This document shows, piece by piece, positions 53,847 to 61,329 of a stretch of DNA of 61,329 nt. The notes under the pieces are model-generated. The model had not been told where the DNA came from and did not search any database. It was given only the letters and a program-made list of their open reading frames with translations. The stretch lies in the NCBI RefSeq assembly GCF_000686045.1, contig NZ_JMLV01000017.1, positions 1 to 61,329 on the forward strand, in the 5' to 3' direction. The stretch comes from Fodinicurvata fenggangensis DSM 21160. GTDB lineage: Bacteria > Pseudomonadota > Alphaproteobacteria > Kiloniellales > DSM-21159. How positions within the stretch are numbered: position 1 is the first letter of the stretch; every line of letters starts with the position of its first letter. A program made the translations under genes and the position numbers.

Positions 53847-54884
53847 TTATTGTATCGTCAGAATTCTGCGAGGAGTCCGAACAAGAATGGCCTCGATCTC
53901 GTTTTCGGTAAAATTGCGCTCTCGCATCAGCGGAAGAACATTTTTGAAAATGTGGGCGTAACCGTGGCCACCGAACTGAGAGAGCCTTGTGCGATAGCAA
54001 ATATCCTGTGAGATCACGATTTGATCCAGATGACCGTGTTCGATCAAAGTCCGGATGAACTTCAGCCTGGCACCATCATTTGGCATATCGATATCTGCCA
54101 ACGGATAGTAGGTGTGCTCGAGACCGAAAAGGTCGAACTCAATGATGCAACCGGTATCCGCCAAACGAAGTAGGCGTTCCTCGTCGAAGATAGTGCGATC
54201 GATATGGCTGATAACCAGTCGCGAAACATCACCATCATGCTCTTTGACAAAATCTGCCACTTCCTGGGGCTGATCTTGGTCGCGTCCAGGATGGACGTTC
54301 AATGCCGCGCCGGTTTCTTCCTGCGCGATGATAGCCCCCCGCATCACTGTTTTCTCCAGGTCCGTCCAAGGGGACTGACAACCTATCTCACCAATTAAGC
54401 CTGCCCGTATTTCGGTTCCCCAGGCACCCTCAAAAACCTGACCAACCATCTCTTGAGCAAAATCGTCCACGCTTCGATTGAAGTTCTCAGGGTCCTGGTA
54501 CTCTTCAACATAATGGCCGCAGCCCATTATTATATCGACGTTACTATCCTTGGCGACTTCAACCAGACCTTCTGGATCGGGGCGCAACCCACCGCAGGTC
54601 AGCTCTACAACGGCTTGGCCACCAACCTTGTTGAGCTGGCGCATTTCCTCTTTGGCCACCTCAATCATATCCAACCGGTATTTGGTTATGTGCTCGACTC
54701 TACCGTAAGCGATGTCGTGATAGTTCTGGAGAGTGATCTCGGGATCGTTGGCTTTGATCTTCCGCTTCTCTGGGGAGCGGATGTCGCACAAAACGTGTTC
54801 ATGCATGAGCGTTTGGCCAAGAGCTTCCGGCTCAATCAAGCCGGTAACTGTTTGAATTTTACCCTTTAGGTCTTCCCGGTTCAT
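53847..54884 (-). CDS. Phosphotriesterase-family metal-dependent amidohydrolase
   Basis: A 345-residue TIM-barrel hydrolase of the phosphotriesterase/php group. Metal ligands can all be seen: H28 and H30 (MHEHVLCD), E166 (GEIG) in place of the usual carboxylated lysine, H198 (NVHPGRD), H227 (SHIDR) and D294 (ISQDI). Glutamate in the bridge place is as in E. coli Php. The family includes lactonases, organophosphate hydrolases and amide or ester hydrolases. Set between an amidase gene and transporter genes, it probably opens or cleaves an amide or lactone in the imported compound. The substrate is not shown. Confidence 0.82.
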   Translation of the reverse strand: MNREDLKGKIQTVTGLIEPEALGQTLMHEHVLCDIRSPEKRKIKANDPEITLQNYHDIAYGRVEHITKYRLDMIEVAKEEMRQLNKVGGQAVVELTCGGLRPDPEGLVEVAKDSNVDIIMGCGHYVEEYQDPENFNRSVDDFAQEMVGQVFEGAWGTEIRAGLIGEIGCQSPWTDLEKTVMRGAIIAQEETGAALNVHPGRDQDQPQEVADFVKEHDGDVSRLVISHIDRTIFDEERLLRLADTGCIIEFDLFGLEHTYYPLADIDMPNDGARLKFIRTLIEHGHLDQIVISQDICYRTRLSQFGGHGYAHIFKNVLPLMRERNFTENEIEAILVRTPRRILTIQ

Positions 54885-54936
54885 CTCTAGCCTCCACTGT
54901 ACATTCTATTCGTTGTGCGAGCTTGAATACTGGTTC

Positions 54937-55785
54937 TTATTTCGTTAGCTCAGCGTAAGTTCCTGGTTGCCGTGCCTCGAAGAATTTCCACTTCGAACGC
55001 ACTTCCTTGACTTCATCCAAATCCAGATCAGCGACAACGAGTTCATCCTGATCGTCACTCGCTTGAGCTAAGATTTGTCCCTTTGGACTCACAAAGTAGC
55101 TGGATCCGTAGAAGTCACCGATATTCCAGGGCGCTTCCCTGCCAACTCTATTGATCGCCCCAATGAAGAAGCCGTTGGCGACAGCAGCTGCAGGCTGCTC
55201 AATTTGCCAAAGGTATCGGCTCAGATCTGCTGGCGTCGCACTTGGGTTGACCACATACTCCGCGCCATTCAGTGCCAGTGCGCGCCACCCTTCCGGGAAA
55301 TGACGGTCATAGCAGATATAGACGCCAAGCTTGCAATACCGGGTATCAAACACCGGATATCCCATATTACTCGGCTCGAAATAGTAGGTTTCCTTCCCCA
55401 CGGGAAGATTGGGAATATGGTTTTTTCTATATTTTCCCAGGTACTTGCCGTCGGCATCTATAACCGCTGCAGTATTGTAGTATTTTCCGTCGTCTATTTC
55501 ATAGATAGGCGCGACGATAACCATACTGTGCTTTCGGGCCAGGGAGGATATTCGCTGAACCGTGGGGCCATCTGGAACCTCTTCGGCCGCAGCAAACCAC
55601 TTGTCATCAGTTACAGCACAGAAGTAGGGCTGATTGAAAATCTCCTGCATACACAGAACTTGGACGCCTTGGGCACCAGCCTGATCGATCAGCTTCTCAT
55701 GAGCATCGAGCATATGCTCTCGTAGAACGTCCGGCGAAAGGTCTGTCTCTCCCTTGAGGGACATCTGTATCAGGCCAGCTTTCAT
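54937..55785 (-). CDS. Beta-ureidopropionase-like amidase (nitrilase superfamily)
   Basis: A 282-residue carbon-nitrogen hydrolase. The catalytic triad is visible: E in CMQEIFNQPYFC, K in YRKNHIP, and C in ICYDRHFPEGW. The late segments NPSATPADLSRYLWQIE, ANGFFIGAINRVG and DFYGSSY follow beta-ureidopropionase closely. That enzyme splits N-carbamoyl-beta-alanine and related acids into a beta-amino acid, CO2 and ammonia. N-carbamoylputrescine amidase is the main alternative, but the adjoining beta-amino-acid aminotransferase favours the ureido-acid role. Confidence 0.82.
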   Translation of the reverse strand: MKAGLIQMSLKGETDLSPDVLREHMLDAHEKLIDQAGAQGVQVLCMQEIFNQPYFCAVTDDKWFAAAEEVPDGPTVQRISSLARKHSMVIVAPIYEIDDGKYYNTAAVIDADGKYLGKYRKNHIPNLPVGKETYYFEPSNMGYPVFDTRYCKLGVYICYDRHFPEGWRALALNGAEYVVNPSATPADLSRYLWQIEQPAAAVANGFFIGAINRVGREAPWNIGDFYGSSYFVSPKGQILAQASDDQDELVVADLDLDEVKEVRSKWKFFEARQPGTYAELTK

Positions 55786-55806
55786 GACTCTCTCCTTTTC
55801 AGAAAC

Positions 55807-57126
55807 TCATTGTTTCAGAAGCAGGGGCTTCCGTACTGAGACAAACTCTTCGACTGCGCCGCACAACTTGTCGAACTCCGCATCCCTCATGGGCAGTGAG
55901 ACGTTGATCATCCCACGTCGAGCTAACCACACACCTGCGTCTATGAGATCCAGGAAGAAGAGTTCGCGTAGATCGCTGTTCGCCCGAGCCGCATCCATGG
56001 GAGTGTGAATTTCGCCATCGTACATATGCACGGTCATCATGGAGCCCCGACCAGTAAACTGCATTGGGACCCCAGCAGCTTCACAAATCTCATTCAGTCG
56101 GTGGCGCAGGCTTTCCCCCCGTTGATTGAGCTCACGTGATGCTTCTGAAGTGAAGACACGGCTCATCCCGGCATATCCAGCTGACATCGTCAGTATGTTG
56201 TTGTTGAAGGTACCTGCATGAGGGAATGACCCTGGTTTATGCGGATCAAAACGATCCATCAGTTCGGATGCCCCTCCGAAGGCCCCGAAGCTAAAACCTC
56301 CCCCAATGTATTTGCCGAGAGCTGTCAGGTCTGGAGTGATTCCCAGAAGTTCCTGCAGACCACCCGGTGCCAAGCGTGATGTCATAACTTCATCAAAGAT
56401 GAGCAAGGCACCTGTGTCCGTAGCAGCATCCCGTAGGCCTTGCAGAAAATCTGCCTTTGCAGGAATGCAGCCTCCTGCACCCATCATGGGTTCTACTACG
56501 ATGGCTGCAAGATCCGCGGCGTGCTCTCTAACAACCTCTAGGGTGCTCTCGAGGTCGTTATACTGTCCCAAAAGAAAGTCGAATGGCGCATTGATCGGGC
56601 TTCCACCACCAGCGAAAACAAAAACGCCGCCATGGTAGCTGCCATTAAATACAAGAATCTTCTTTCGACCGGTGGCTGCACGGGCCAGCGACATAGCCAT
56701 GAGATTGGCTTCTGTCCCTGAGTTGGTAAAACGTACGCGATCGAGGGATGGGAAGCGATCACAGAGCAATTCGGCGAGCTGTTGCTCTATCTTTGTGTGC
56801 CCGCCCAGAACGATGCCGCCATCCAGGGCCTCTTTTGCCGCATTGATTATGACCGGCTCGGAGTGGCCATACAAACCAGCCGTGTATTCCCCCAGGAAAT
56901 CAACATATTCATTTCCATCCAAGGTACGAATATAAGCACCGTCTCCCTCGACGACAGTGATCGGAAATGGTTCGCAGAAAAGCACGGTCCGCGTATTGCC
57001 GCCGGGCATCGATTGGCGAGCCAGGTTGTGCTGCTCAAAACTAAGAGGATTCCTTGAAAGGTATCGCGAAGCAGCATCGTCGAGAGCTGTTGCCAAATCT
57101 GTGTTCGGCTTTGGATCAGGTGACAT
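55807..57126 (-). CDS. Beta-amino-acid aminotransferase (class III, GSA-aminomutase-like)
   Basis: A 439-residue PLP enzyme of the glutamate-1-semialdehyde aminomutase branch. It resembles beta-phenylalanine aminotransferases such as that of Variovorax: RQSMPGGNTRTVLF, YTAGLYGHSEP, RFTNSGTEANLMAM, FDEVMTSRLAPGGLQ, and the PLP lysine in TALGKYIGGG. It would convert the beta-amino acid released by the amidase into a beta-keto acid or semialdehyde. It is 21 bases upstream of the amidase gene. A true haem-synthesis aminomutase is unlikely in this context. Confidence 0.85.
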   Translation of the reverse strand: MSPDPKPNTDLATALDDAASRYLSRNPLSFEQHNLARQSMPGGNTRTVLFCEPFPITVVEGDGAYIRTLDGNEYVDFLGEYTAGLYGHSEPVIINAAKEALDGGIVLGGHTKIEQQLAELLCDRFPSLDRVRFTNSGTEANLMAMSLARAATGRKKILVFNGSYHGGVFVFAGGGSPINAPFDFLLGQYNDLESTLEVVREHAADLAAIVVEPMMGAGGCIPAKADFLQGLRDAATDTGALLIFDEVMTSRLAPGGLQELLGITPDLTALGKYIGGGFSFGAFGGASELMDRFDPHKPGSFPHAGTFNNNILTMSAGYAGMSRVFTSEASRELNQRGESLRHRLNEICEAAGVPMQFTGRGSMMTVHMYDGEIHTPMDAARANSDLRELFFLDLIDAGVWLARRGMINVSLPMRDAEFDKLCGAVEEFVSVRKPLLLKQ

Positions 57127-57166
57127 TTAATCCCTAGTCCCTTTTAGTATTTGTTTTTATTACCCC

Positions 57167-57209
57167 AAAAAAAAAATGAGTGCGGGTTATCCGTAGATAC
57201 CCGCACTCA
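57167..57209 (-). terminator. Strong terminator between the binding-protein and aminotransferase genes
   Basis: On the minus strand TGAGTGCGGGT pairs with ACCCGCACTCA in a perfect 11-bp stem with an 11-base loop, followed by ten T. It lies 6 bases after the binding-protein stop codon. Partial read-through would make the receptor more abundant than the downstream enzymes and permeases. Confidence 0.9.
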
Positions 57210-57214
57210 ACTGA

Positions 57215-58864
57215 TCAGGATTTTTCGATGTTCCAGAAGGCTGGGCTTTGCTGCCCAACAACACCACTTACTCGATCTTCCACATAGGCTACGGGCCGGA
57301 AAAACTGTCCAACGTGAACATATGGAACAGATTCAAAGAACCGAGTTTGCAAACCATCCATGATCTCCTGGCGCTCTTCGTCGCCTTGAGCGTTGGCATA
57401 GGTAACCCGCAATTCTTCCAGTTGTTCGTCGCAGGGCCACCCATACCAGTTGTCTCCATCACAACTCGTATCCAGCGGAACATTGGTAATCGGGTTCTGC
57501 ATCGTGAAACCCGGCCACCACGTGGGGAATATGTGCCAACCGCCCCGGTCCTCTTCCGGGCCTTCCTTAATGGGACGGCGAGACGTAAGTGTACTCCAGT
57601 CTTGAGCCTGTAGCTCCACCTCCACACCCGCACGCCGCAGATGATCTGCAGCGACAAGACTCATGAGGTGCATCAAGTTCTGGTCAGTTGGATCCATGAA
57701 CACAACGGGGCGACCATCGTAGCCTGCTTCCTCGAAAAGCTTACGGGCCACCTCGAAGGGATCTTCATCACCCTCGAATTGCTCGAGGCCTGCTTCAGAT
57801 TCACTGGGGGATCCGCATATGAATGGTGAAAGACAGACACGCTCATAGTCCGGTGCACCAATCATAGCGGATAGGTAATCCTGCTGTTGCGTTTGGACCA
57901 GATAAAGCAGCGCCTGACGGGCTTTGGGATGGTCGAATGGATGAATCAATGTATTCATCCGGAGCATCCCTTGGTAACCAACTGGATCTATGACTTTAAC
58001 GGCAATATTTGGGTCACTGTCCAGTGCTGGGAGCTTATCGTGCGAGGGGAACTCCAACATATCCACCTCGCCTGCCTGAAGGGCCTGTACTGCTGTCCCT
58101 GAGTCAGGGATGTAGAGCCACTCAACCCGCTCGACATTCACGACTTTGCCTCCTGCCAAACCATTGGCAGGCTCTTCTCTCGGGACATAATCGGGATTGC
58201 GGCGATAAACGACCTTGTGTCCCGGATCCCATTCATCATCCACAAAGATGAAGGGTCCCGAGCCAACTGTCGTTTCAACCTGCTCACTTGCAGCTTTCTG
58301 AGCATCTTCCTCGCGCATGATAACGCAGGGAAGAACTGGATTGGCCAATGCCAACAAGACCATTCCAAAAGGCTCGGATAGCTGTAGCGTGAAGCTTTTC
58401 TCATCATCAGCCTCAAGAGAATCGGCGCGCTCCATCATCAAGCCGCCTTCTGTTCTCGTTTGAGACCAACGCTTTATTGAAGCAACACAGTCTTGTGCCG
58501 TGACATCAGACCCATCGTGAAACTTCAGCCCATCCCTCAACGTGAATTGGTAGGTCAGTCCATCGTCACTGACTGAGTAATCCCCAATCATTTGAGGCTG
58601 TGGCTCCAGCTCATCGTTCATTGCGAACAGCATGTCATAGATCATGTGCGCGTGATTGGCTGTGATCTGTGCTGTAGTAAAAACGGGATCGAGAGTACGC
58701 AGATCAGCCTGCGGAACGACTCTCAATACCCCCTCTGCAGCTTCGGCTCTTGTCACCGACCATCCCAAACTTGATAGGAATGCTGCTCCTGCAAGTCCGC
58801 TAGCACCCTTAAGAAAAGTCCTGCGATCTTTATTGATCGCTTTTGAATAATGTATCCCAGTCAT
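57215..58864 (-). CDS. ABC transporter substrate-binding protein (family 5, DppA/OppA type), Tat-exported
   Basis: A 549-residue receptor for a dipeptide-type ABC importer. The N terminus has a twin-arginine signal (KDRRTFLKG) and a hydrophobic stretch ending in TRAEAAEG. The mature start LRVVPQADLRTLDPVFTTAQ and the segment LTYQFTLRDGLKFHDGSDVT are family-typical. It is the first gene of the uptake operon and lies about 57 bases after the RpiR gene. A Tat signal is seen in some members of this family. The ligand is unknown. Confidence 0.9.
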   Translation of the reverse strand: MTGIHYSKAINKDRRTFLKGASGLAGAAFLSSLGWSVTRAEAAEGVLRVVPQADLRTLDPVFTTAQITANHAHMIYDMLFAMNDELEPQPQMIGDYSVSDDGLTYQFTLRDGLKFHDGSDVTAQDCVASIKRWSQTRTEGGLMMERADSLEADDEKSFTLQLSEPFGMVLLALANPVLPCVIMREEDAQKAASEQVETTVGSGPFIFVDDEWDPGHKVVYRRNPDYVPREEPANGLAGGKVVNVERVEWLYIPDSGTAVQALQAGEVDMLEFPSHDKLPALDSDPNIAVKVIDPVGYQGMLRMNTLIHPFDHPKARQALLYLVQTQQQDYLSAMIGAPDYERVCLSPFICGSPSESEAGLEQFEGDEDPFEVARKLFEEAGYDGRPVVFMDPTDQNLMHLMSLVAADHLRRAGVEVELQAQDWSTLTSRRPIKEGPEEDRGGWHIFPTWWPGFTMQNPITNVPLDTSCDGDNWYGWPCDEQLEELRVTYANAQGDEERQEIMDGLQTRFFESVPYVHVGQFFRPVAYVEDRVSGVVGQQSPAFWNIEKS

Positions 58865-58921
58865 CCATGTGCTCCCTTGGTTAAGCAGTTATCGGCCGGT
58901 TTTTATTTGCCCAGCTCATTA

Positions 58922-59827
58922 TTATTCGGTTTCGATAGACAGCTCCCTAAGCAAGACCTCGACATTCCCCATGTGCCCAATCGCAGTTTCACCAAGCTGC
59001 TGCGCAACCGCAGACAACAAGATCTGCGCTACAAAAAAGTTCGAAGCGGCAGAACTGAAATAGAAGGGACTTCTAGCCCTTAGGGTGACATGTGACGGCC
59101 CCTCCCCAGCGATCGGCGAGGAAAGATCGGTCAAAGCGACAATAGGGATTTCCCTCTTCATCATCGCTGTACAAGCGTCTACCGTGATCTGGGTATAGGG
59201 CCTGAAGGAAACAGGAACGAAGACGTCCTTTTCCGTTATCTGCGCCATCTCTTCGGCGATAGCTGCCCCAGACGTTCCAATCATGAAAACTCTGGGGCGC
59301 AAGAAGCTGGCAAAAGAAGAGAAGAAGTATGCAACAGCATGGGTTGCCCTCAACCCCATCACATAAACCACTTCCGCCTTACAGATCAGTTCCGCGGCAC
59401 GCCTGACTTCCTCTTCATCAAGCCCCGCAACCGTCTCCAAAAGCCTGCCGACTTCCTCATTCGCAAGATCCTGAAGGCCGTTGGGGGCACCTGAGTGGTT
59501 CCTCTCTATTAGGCCTTGTGTCTGGCTGCTGTAGAAAAGTCCTCGCTCAGCAACGTGCCTGCGAAAGACTTCCTGCAACTCAGTAAAGCCGCTGAAACCC
59601 AAGCGCTGCCCCAACCGCGTCAGGGTCGAGGGATCTACATTGGTCTCTTTTGCGATTTGGGAAATATTCTGAACTGCAGCACGATGCGGGTGCTCAAGCA
59701 TTGATACCAGAGCACCCAGGGCTCGGCGTCCAATCCTGCGATCATCACCTCGGCGAACCCCTTCTACGATAGCACTTAGCTCAGTTGTTGTCTGAGGCAC
59801 AGCTTGAGAAGCTTCGATCGTCGCCAT
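58922..59827 (-). CDS. MurR/RpiR-family transcriptional regulator
   Basis: A 301-residue regulator with an N-terminal RpiR-type helix-turn-helix (about 40-95, with ISQIAKETNVDPSTLTRLGQRLGFSGF, in part) and a C-terminal SIS domain (YVMGLRATHAVAYFFSSF and the SFRPYTQITVD region). SIS domains normally bind phosphosugars, but members that control amino-acid or amide catabolism exist. ATG 59827 follows GGAAGG; the reading to 59866 is weaker. It is upstream of the transport operon on the same strand and is probably its regulator. Confidence 0.87.
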   Translation of the reverse strand: MATIEASQAVPQTTTELSAIVEGVRRGDDRRIGRRALGALVSMLEHPHRAAVQNISQIAKETNVDPSTLTRLGQRLGFSGFTELQEVFRRHVAERGLFYSSQTQGLIERNHSGAPNGLQDLANEEVGRLLETVAGLDEEEVRRAAELICKAEVVYVMGLRATHAVAYFFSSFASFLRPRVFMIGTSGAAIAEEMAQITEKDVFVPVSFRPYTQITVDACTAMMKREIPIVALTDLSSPIAGEGPSHVTLRARSPFYFSSAASNFFVAQILLSAVAQQLGETAIGHMGNVEVLLRELSIETE

Positions 59828-60238
59828 AAGGAGCCTTCCGCATTTGCGTTGCGTCCGTATATGCAAACTGTACAGGCATTATCTTCATACGCAATAGTTT
59901 TTTGCGCACACCATTTGTATGCAAATTCTGGTGCATATTGTTTGCTTGCGTATTTACTGACCCTGGGAGCTGTAGTTTCCAGACCTTCTGAGCTCAGCCT
60001 CTTCTGGGTATTTGATACGCAAACTCAATGATATCCCATGGAATTGCGGCCCAGCCGAACCTATACCAACCAATCGGGACACTACCCGTACATGCCATTG
60101 CCCAGGCCGGTCATGCCGCCACTGCCCGGCGGATCATGTGGCGTACCGCCGCCTCGAGCGTAGCGCTAGCAAAGCGCAGGCGCTGTACGTTGGGAGGCCG
60201 ATATCAACAAACCGACCTGCTCCGACATCTAAGTCTGC
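59828..60238. promoter_or_regulatory. RpiR upstream region with six TAYGCAAA-like sites
   Basis: Motif copies are TATGCAAA at 59860-59867 and 59918-59925, TACGCAA at 59888-59894, TACGCAAA at 60016-60023, and inverted copies TTTGCGT at 59843-59849 and TTGCGTA at 59946-59952. TTTGTATGCAAA at 59914-59925 is partly palindromic. They are likely operators of the RpiR regulator. Beyond 60030 I see only short unconvincing open frames. Confidence 0.55.
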
Positions 60239-60475
60239 TCAGCCAGGGCCTGCGGCATCATATCCACTACCAGGACTGCGCGTGCCATCCGCCAGAAGGT
60301 TCTTGCGACGCAAGTCGCAGCGCCACTGGTAGTTTATGCTAGGGCGTGATGTCGTAGCGCCGCGCAGCATCCGAAATGCTGGCCCGGTAAACCCCAACCG
60401 AAGCCAGGATCTCCTGCTTTTGGTCCGTTGACCAGTGTCGACGTTGCTCCACACTCTTCAATACTACCTAGCGCA
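60239..60475 (-). pseudogene. Decayed IS66-type TnpA (OrfA) fragment
   Basis: On the minus strand one frame reads EQRRHWSTDQKQEILASVG and then SDAARRYDITP before a stop at 60340-60342. A second frame continues as YQWRCDLRRKNLLADG. Joined, they match the helix-turn-helix region of IS66-family TnpA proteins (RRRW...ARRHD...YQWRR). The frameshift and missing ends show it is a dead remnant. No ends of the original element could be found. Confidence 0.7.
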
Positions 60476-60797
60476 TCCGTCGCTAGGCGGCCTGGGAACC
60501 GGCCAGAAGCCAATACGGGACAAGCGAATAGGCGGCATGAACCGCTTTGACATGCACCCGCCCTGTGGGCAAACGGGGGGCTCCTTGGCACCCTGAGGCT
60601 GTTCACAGTGTTACATAAAGTATAACTGTAGCGGTCAATTGATTTATTAAATAAACTAGTTAATTCAGTTTGTTATCGACAGAGACGTCGCAGCAGGTGC
60701 CTGGATCAGCTAGGCGTGGATAGGCATCCTGTGGTGATGGCATCGGTGATCTAAAAATACCGCCTGCCCGTTGGGAGATAGAGACTAGCAACTGTGT
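60476..60797. other. Intergenic stretch between transposase remnants
   Basis: About 320 bases with an A+T-rich core near 60610-60680 and no supported gene. It may contain the right end of the IS110-family element, but IS110 elements lack long inverted repeats, so the border cannot be placed. Confidence 0.4.
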
Positions 60798-61329
60798 TTA
60801 TGCACAGACCTGATGGCGCCATGGAAGGCCTGATTTGAGGATTGCGTTTGCGGTGGTAACCAGGCGCCGAGCGATGGCGATGATGACCAGCTTGTGCGGC
60901 TTTCCTCGTTCCTTGAGGCGGCTGGCGACGGATTTCAGGATCGGGTTGTGGCATGCGGCGGCGAGCGCTGCTTGAAAGAGCACATGCCGCAAGGCGCGCC
61001 GGCCTCCAGCGATCATCCGGCGGCCGCGCCTCGTCCCGCTGTCATGGGATACAGGCGCGAGGCCAGTCATTGCGGCGGCCTCGCCGGACGTCATCCGTCC
61101 GAGTTCGGGCATTTCCGCAATGAGCATGGCTGCGGAGACCGGACCGATCCCTGGAATAGAGCGGAGAAGCTCCGCTTTGACGGTGAGAGCGTCGTCCTGT
61201 GCAATCATGCTTTCAATCCGATGTTCAAGTTCAAGGATCTGAGCGTCGAGCATCGCCCTTAGCTCCGCATCCATATCCTCCATATCCGCAGCGACATTCT
61301 GTTTCACACGGGCACCAATCTGGGCAACG
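60798..61329 (-). CDS. IS110-family transposase, C-terminal part (runs off the window)
   Basis: The visible 177 codons carry the C-terminal transposase domain of IS110/IS116/IS902: LLRSIPGIGPVSAAMLIAEM, the TGLAPVSHDSGTRRGRR segment with the conserved serine region, and ALRHVLFQAALAA. The frame stays open to the window edge, so the N-terminal DEDD catalytic domain lies outside and a GTG at 61307 is probably not the true start. Intactness cannot be judged here. Confidence 0.88.
   Translation of the reverse strand, partial: VAQIGARVKQNVAADMEDMDAELRAMLDAQILELEHRIESMIAQDDALTVKAELLRSIPGIGPVSAAMLIAEMPELGRMTSGEAAAMTGLAPVSHDSGTRRGRRMIAGGRRALRHVLFQAALAAACHNPILKSVASRLKERGKPHKLVIIAIARRLVTTANAILKSGLPWRHQVCA

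Noticed and set aside
60012-60342. Two overlapping plus-strand frames after the RpiR region
   Set aside because: They are partly antisense to the IS66 remnant, have no recognisable domain and differ in composition from real genes here.
1-61329. CRISPR array, rRNA genes or prophage
   Set aside because: No regularly spaced repeats, rRNA sequence or phage structural genes were seen anywhere in the window.

Overview
The window looks like a chromosomal segment of a high-GC alphaproteobacterium, perhaps a Rhodospirillales-type marine or saline-habitat organism. The support is the tRNA-Tyr/tRNA-Gly/tuf cluster, Coq7-type ubiquinone synthesis, stand-alone GluQRS, and many TRAP, tripartite-tricarboxylate and CoA-transferase systems. 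The genus is my inference and is not proven by the sequence. No rRNA, CRISPR array or prophage was seen.

Left part (1-31 kb, GC-rich). A translation block (tuf, tRNA-Gly, tRNA-Tyr, rlmB) is followed by a nitrogen-catabolism region. This has a PuuR-like cupin regulator, beta-alanine:pyruvate aminotransferase with alanine dehydrogenase, gamma-glutamylputrescine oxidase and synthetase genes, a MocR regulator divergent from a threonine dehydratase, and a putrescine-type aminotransferase. Housekeeping genes come next (YqaA, DsbB, Coq7, HNH nuclease, esterase, AlkA, GluQRS, PAS, ACT and GNAT proteins). Then come a TAXI-type TRAP transporter and a cassette made of TctCBA, a GntR regulator, HMG-CoA lyase and a CaiB-type CoA transferase.

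Middle part (31-48 kb). A DmdA/GcvT-like methyltransferase sits divergent from a GcvA-like LysR regulator. The next operon, visibly richer in A+T, encodes an aldehyde dehydrogenase, TRAP DctPQM, a zinc alcohol dehydrogenase, a CoA transferase, a CitE-like lyase and a LysR regulator. It reads as an import, oxidise, activate and cleave route. A Rieske oxygenase module follows (reductase divergent from oxygenase, aldehyde dehydrogenase and an FAD amine oxidase-like protein) and probably breaks down a methylated or quaternary amine.

Right part (48-61.3 kb, A+T-richer, flanked by insertion sequences). An intact-looking IS630 element (48682-49839, TA duplication) has cut into the 3' end of an orphan gene. 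Beyond it is an operon for an RpiR regulator, a dipeptide-type ABC transporter, a beta-amino-acid aminotransferase, a beta-ureidopropionase-like amidase and a phosphotriesterase-like amidohydrolase. I read it as an uptake and degradation pathway for a ureido- or cyclic-amide form of a beta-amino acid, comparable to reductive pyrimidine breakdown but with a different ring-opening enzyme. It is the best candidate here for an undescribed system. The window ends in a decayed IS66-type transposase fragment and the C-terminal half of an IS110-family transposase.
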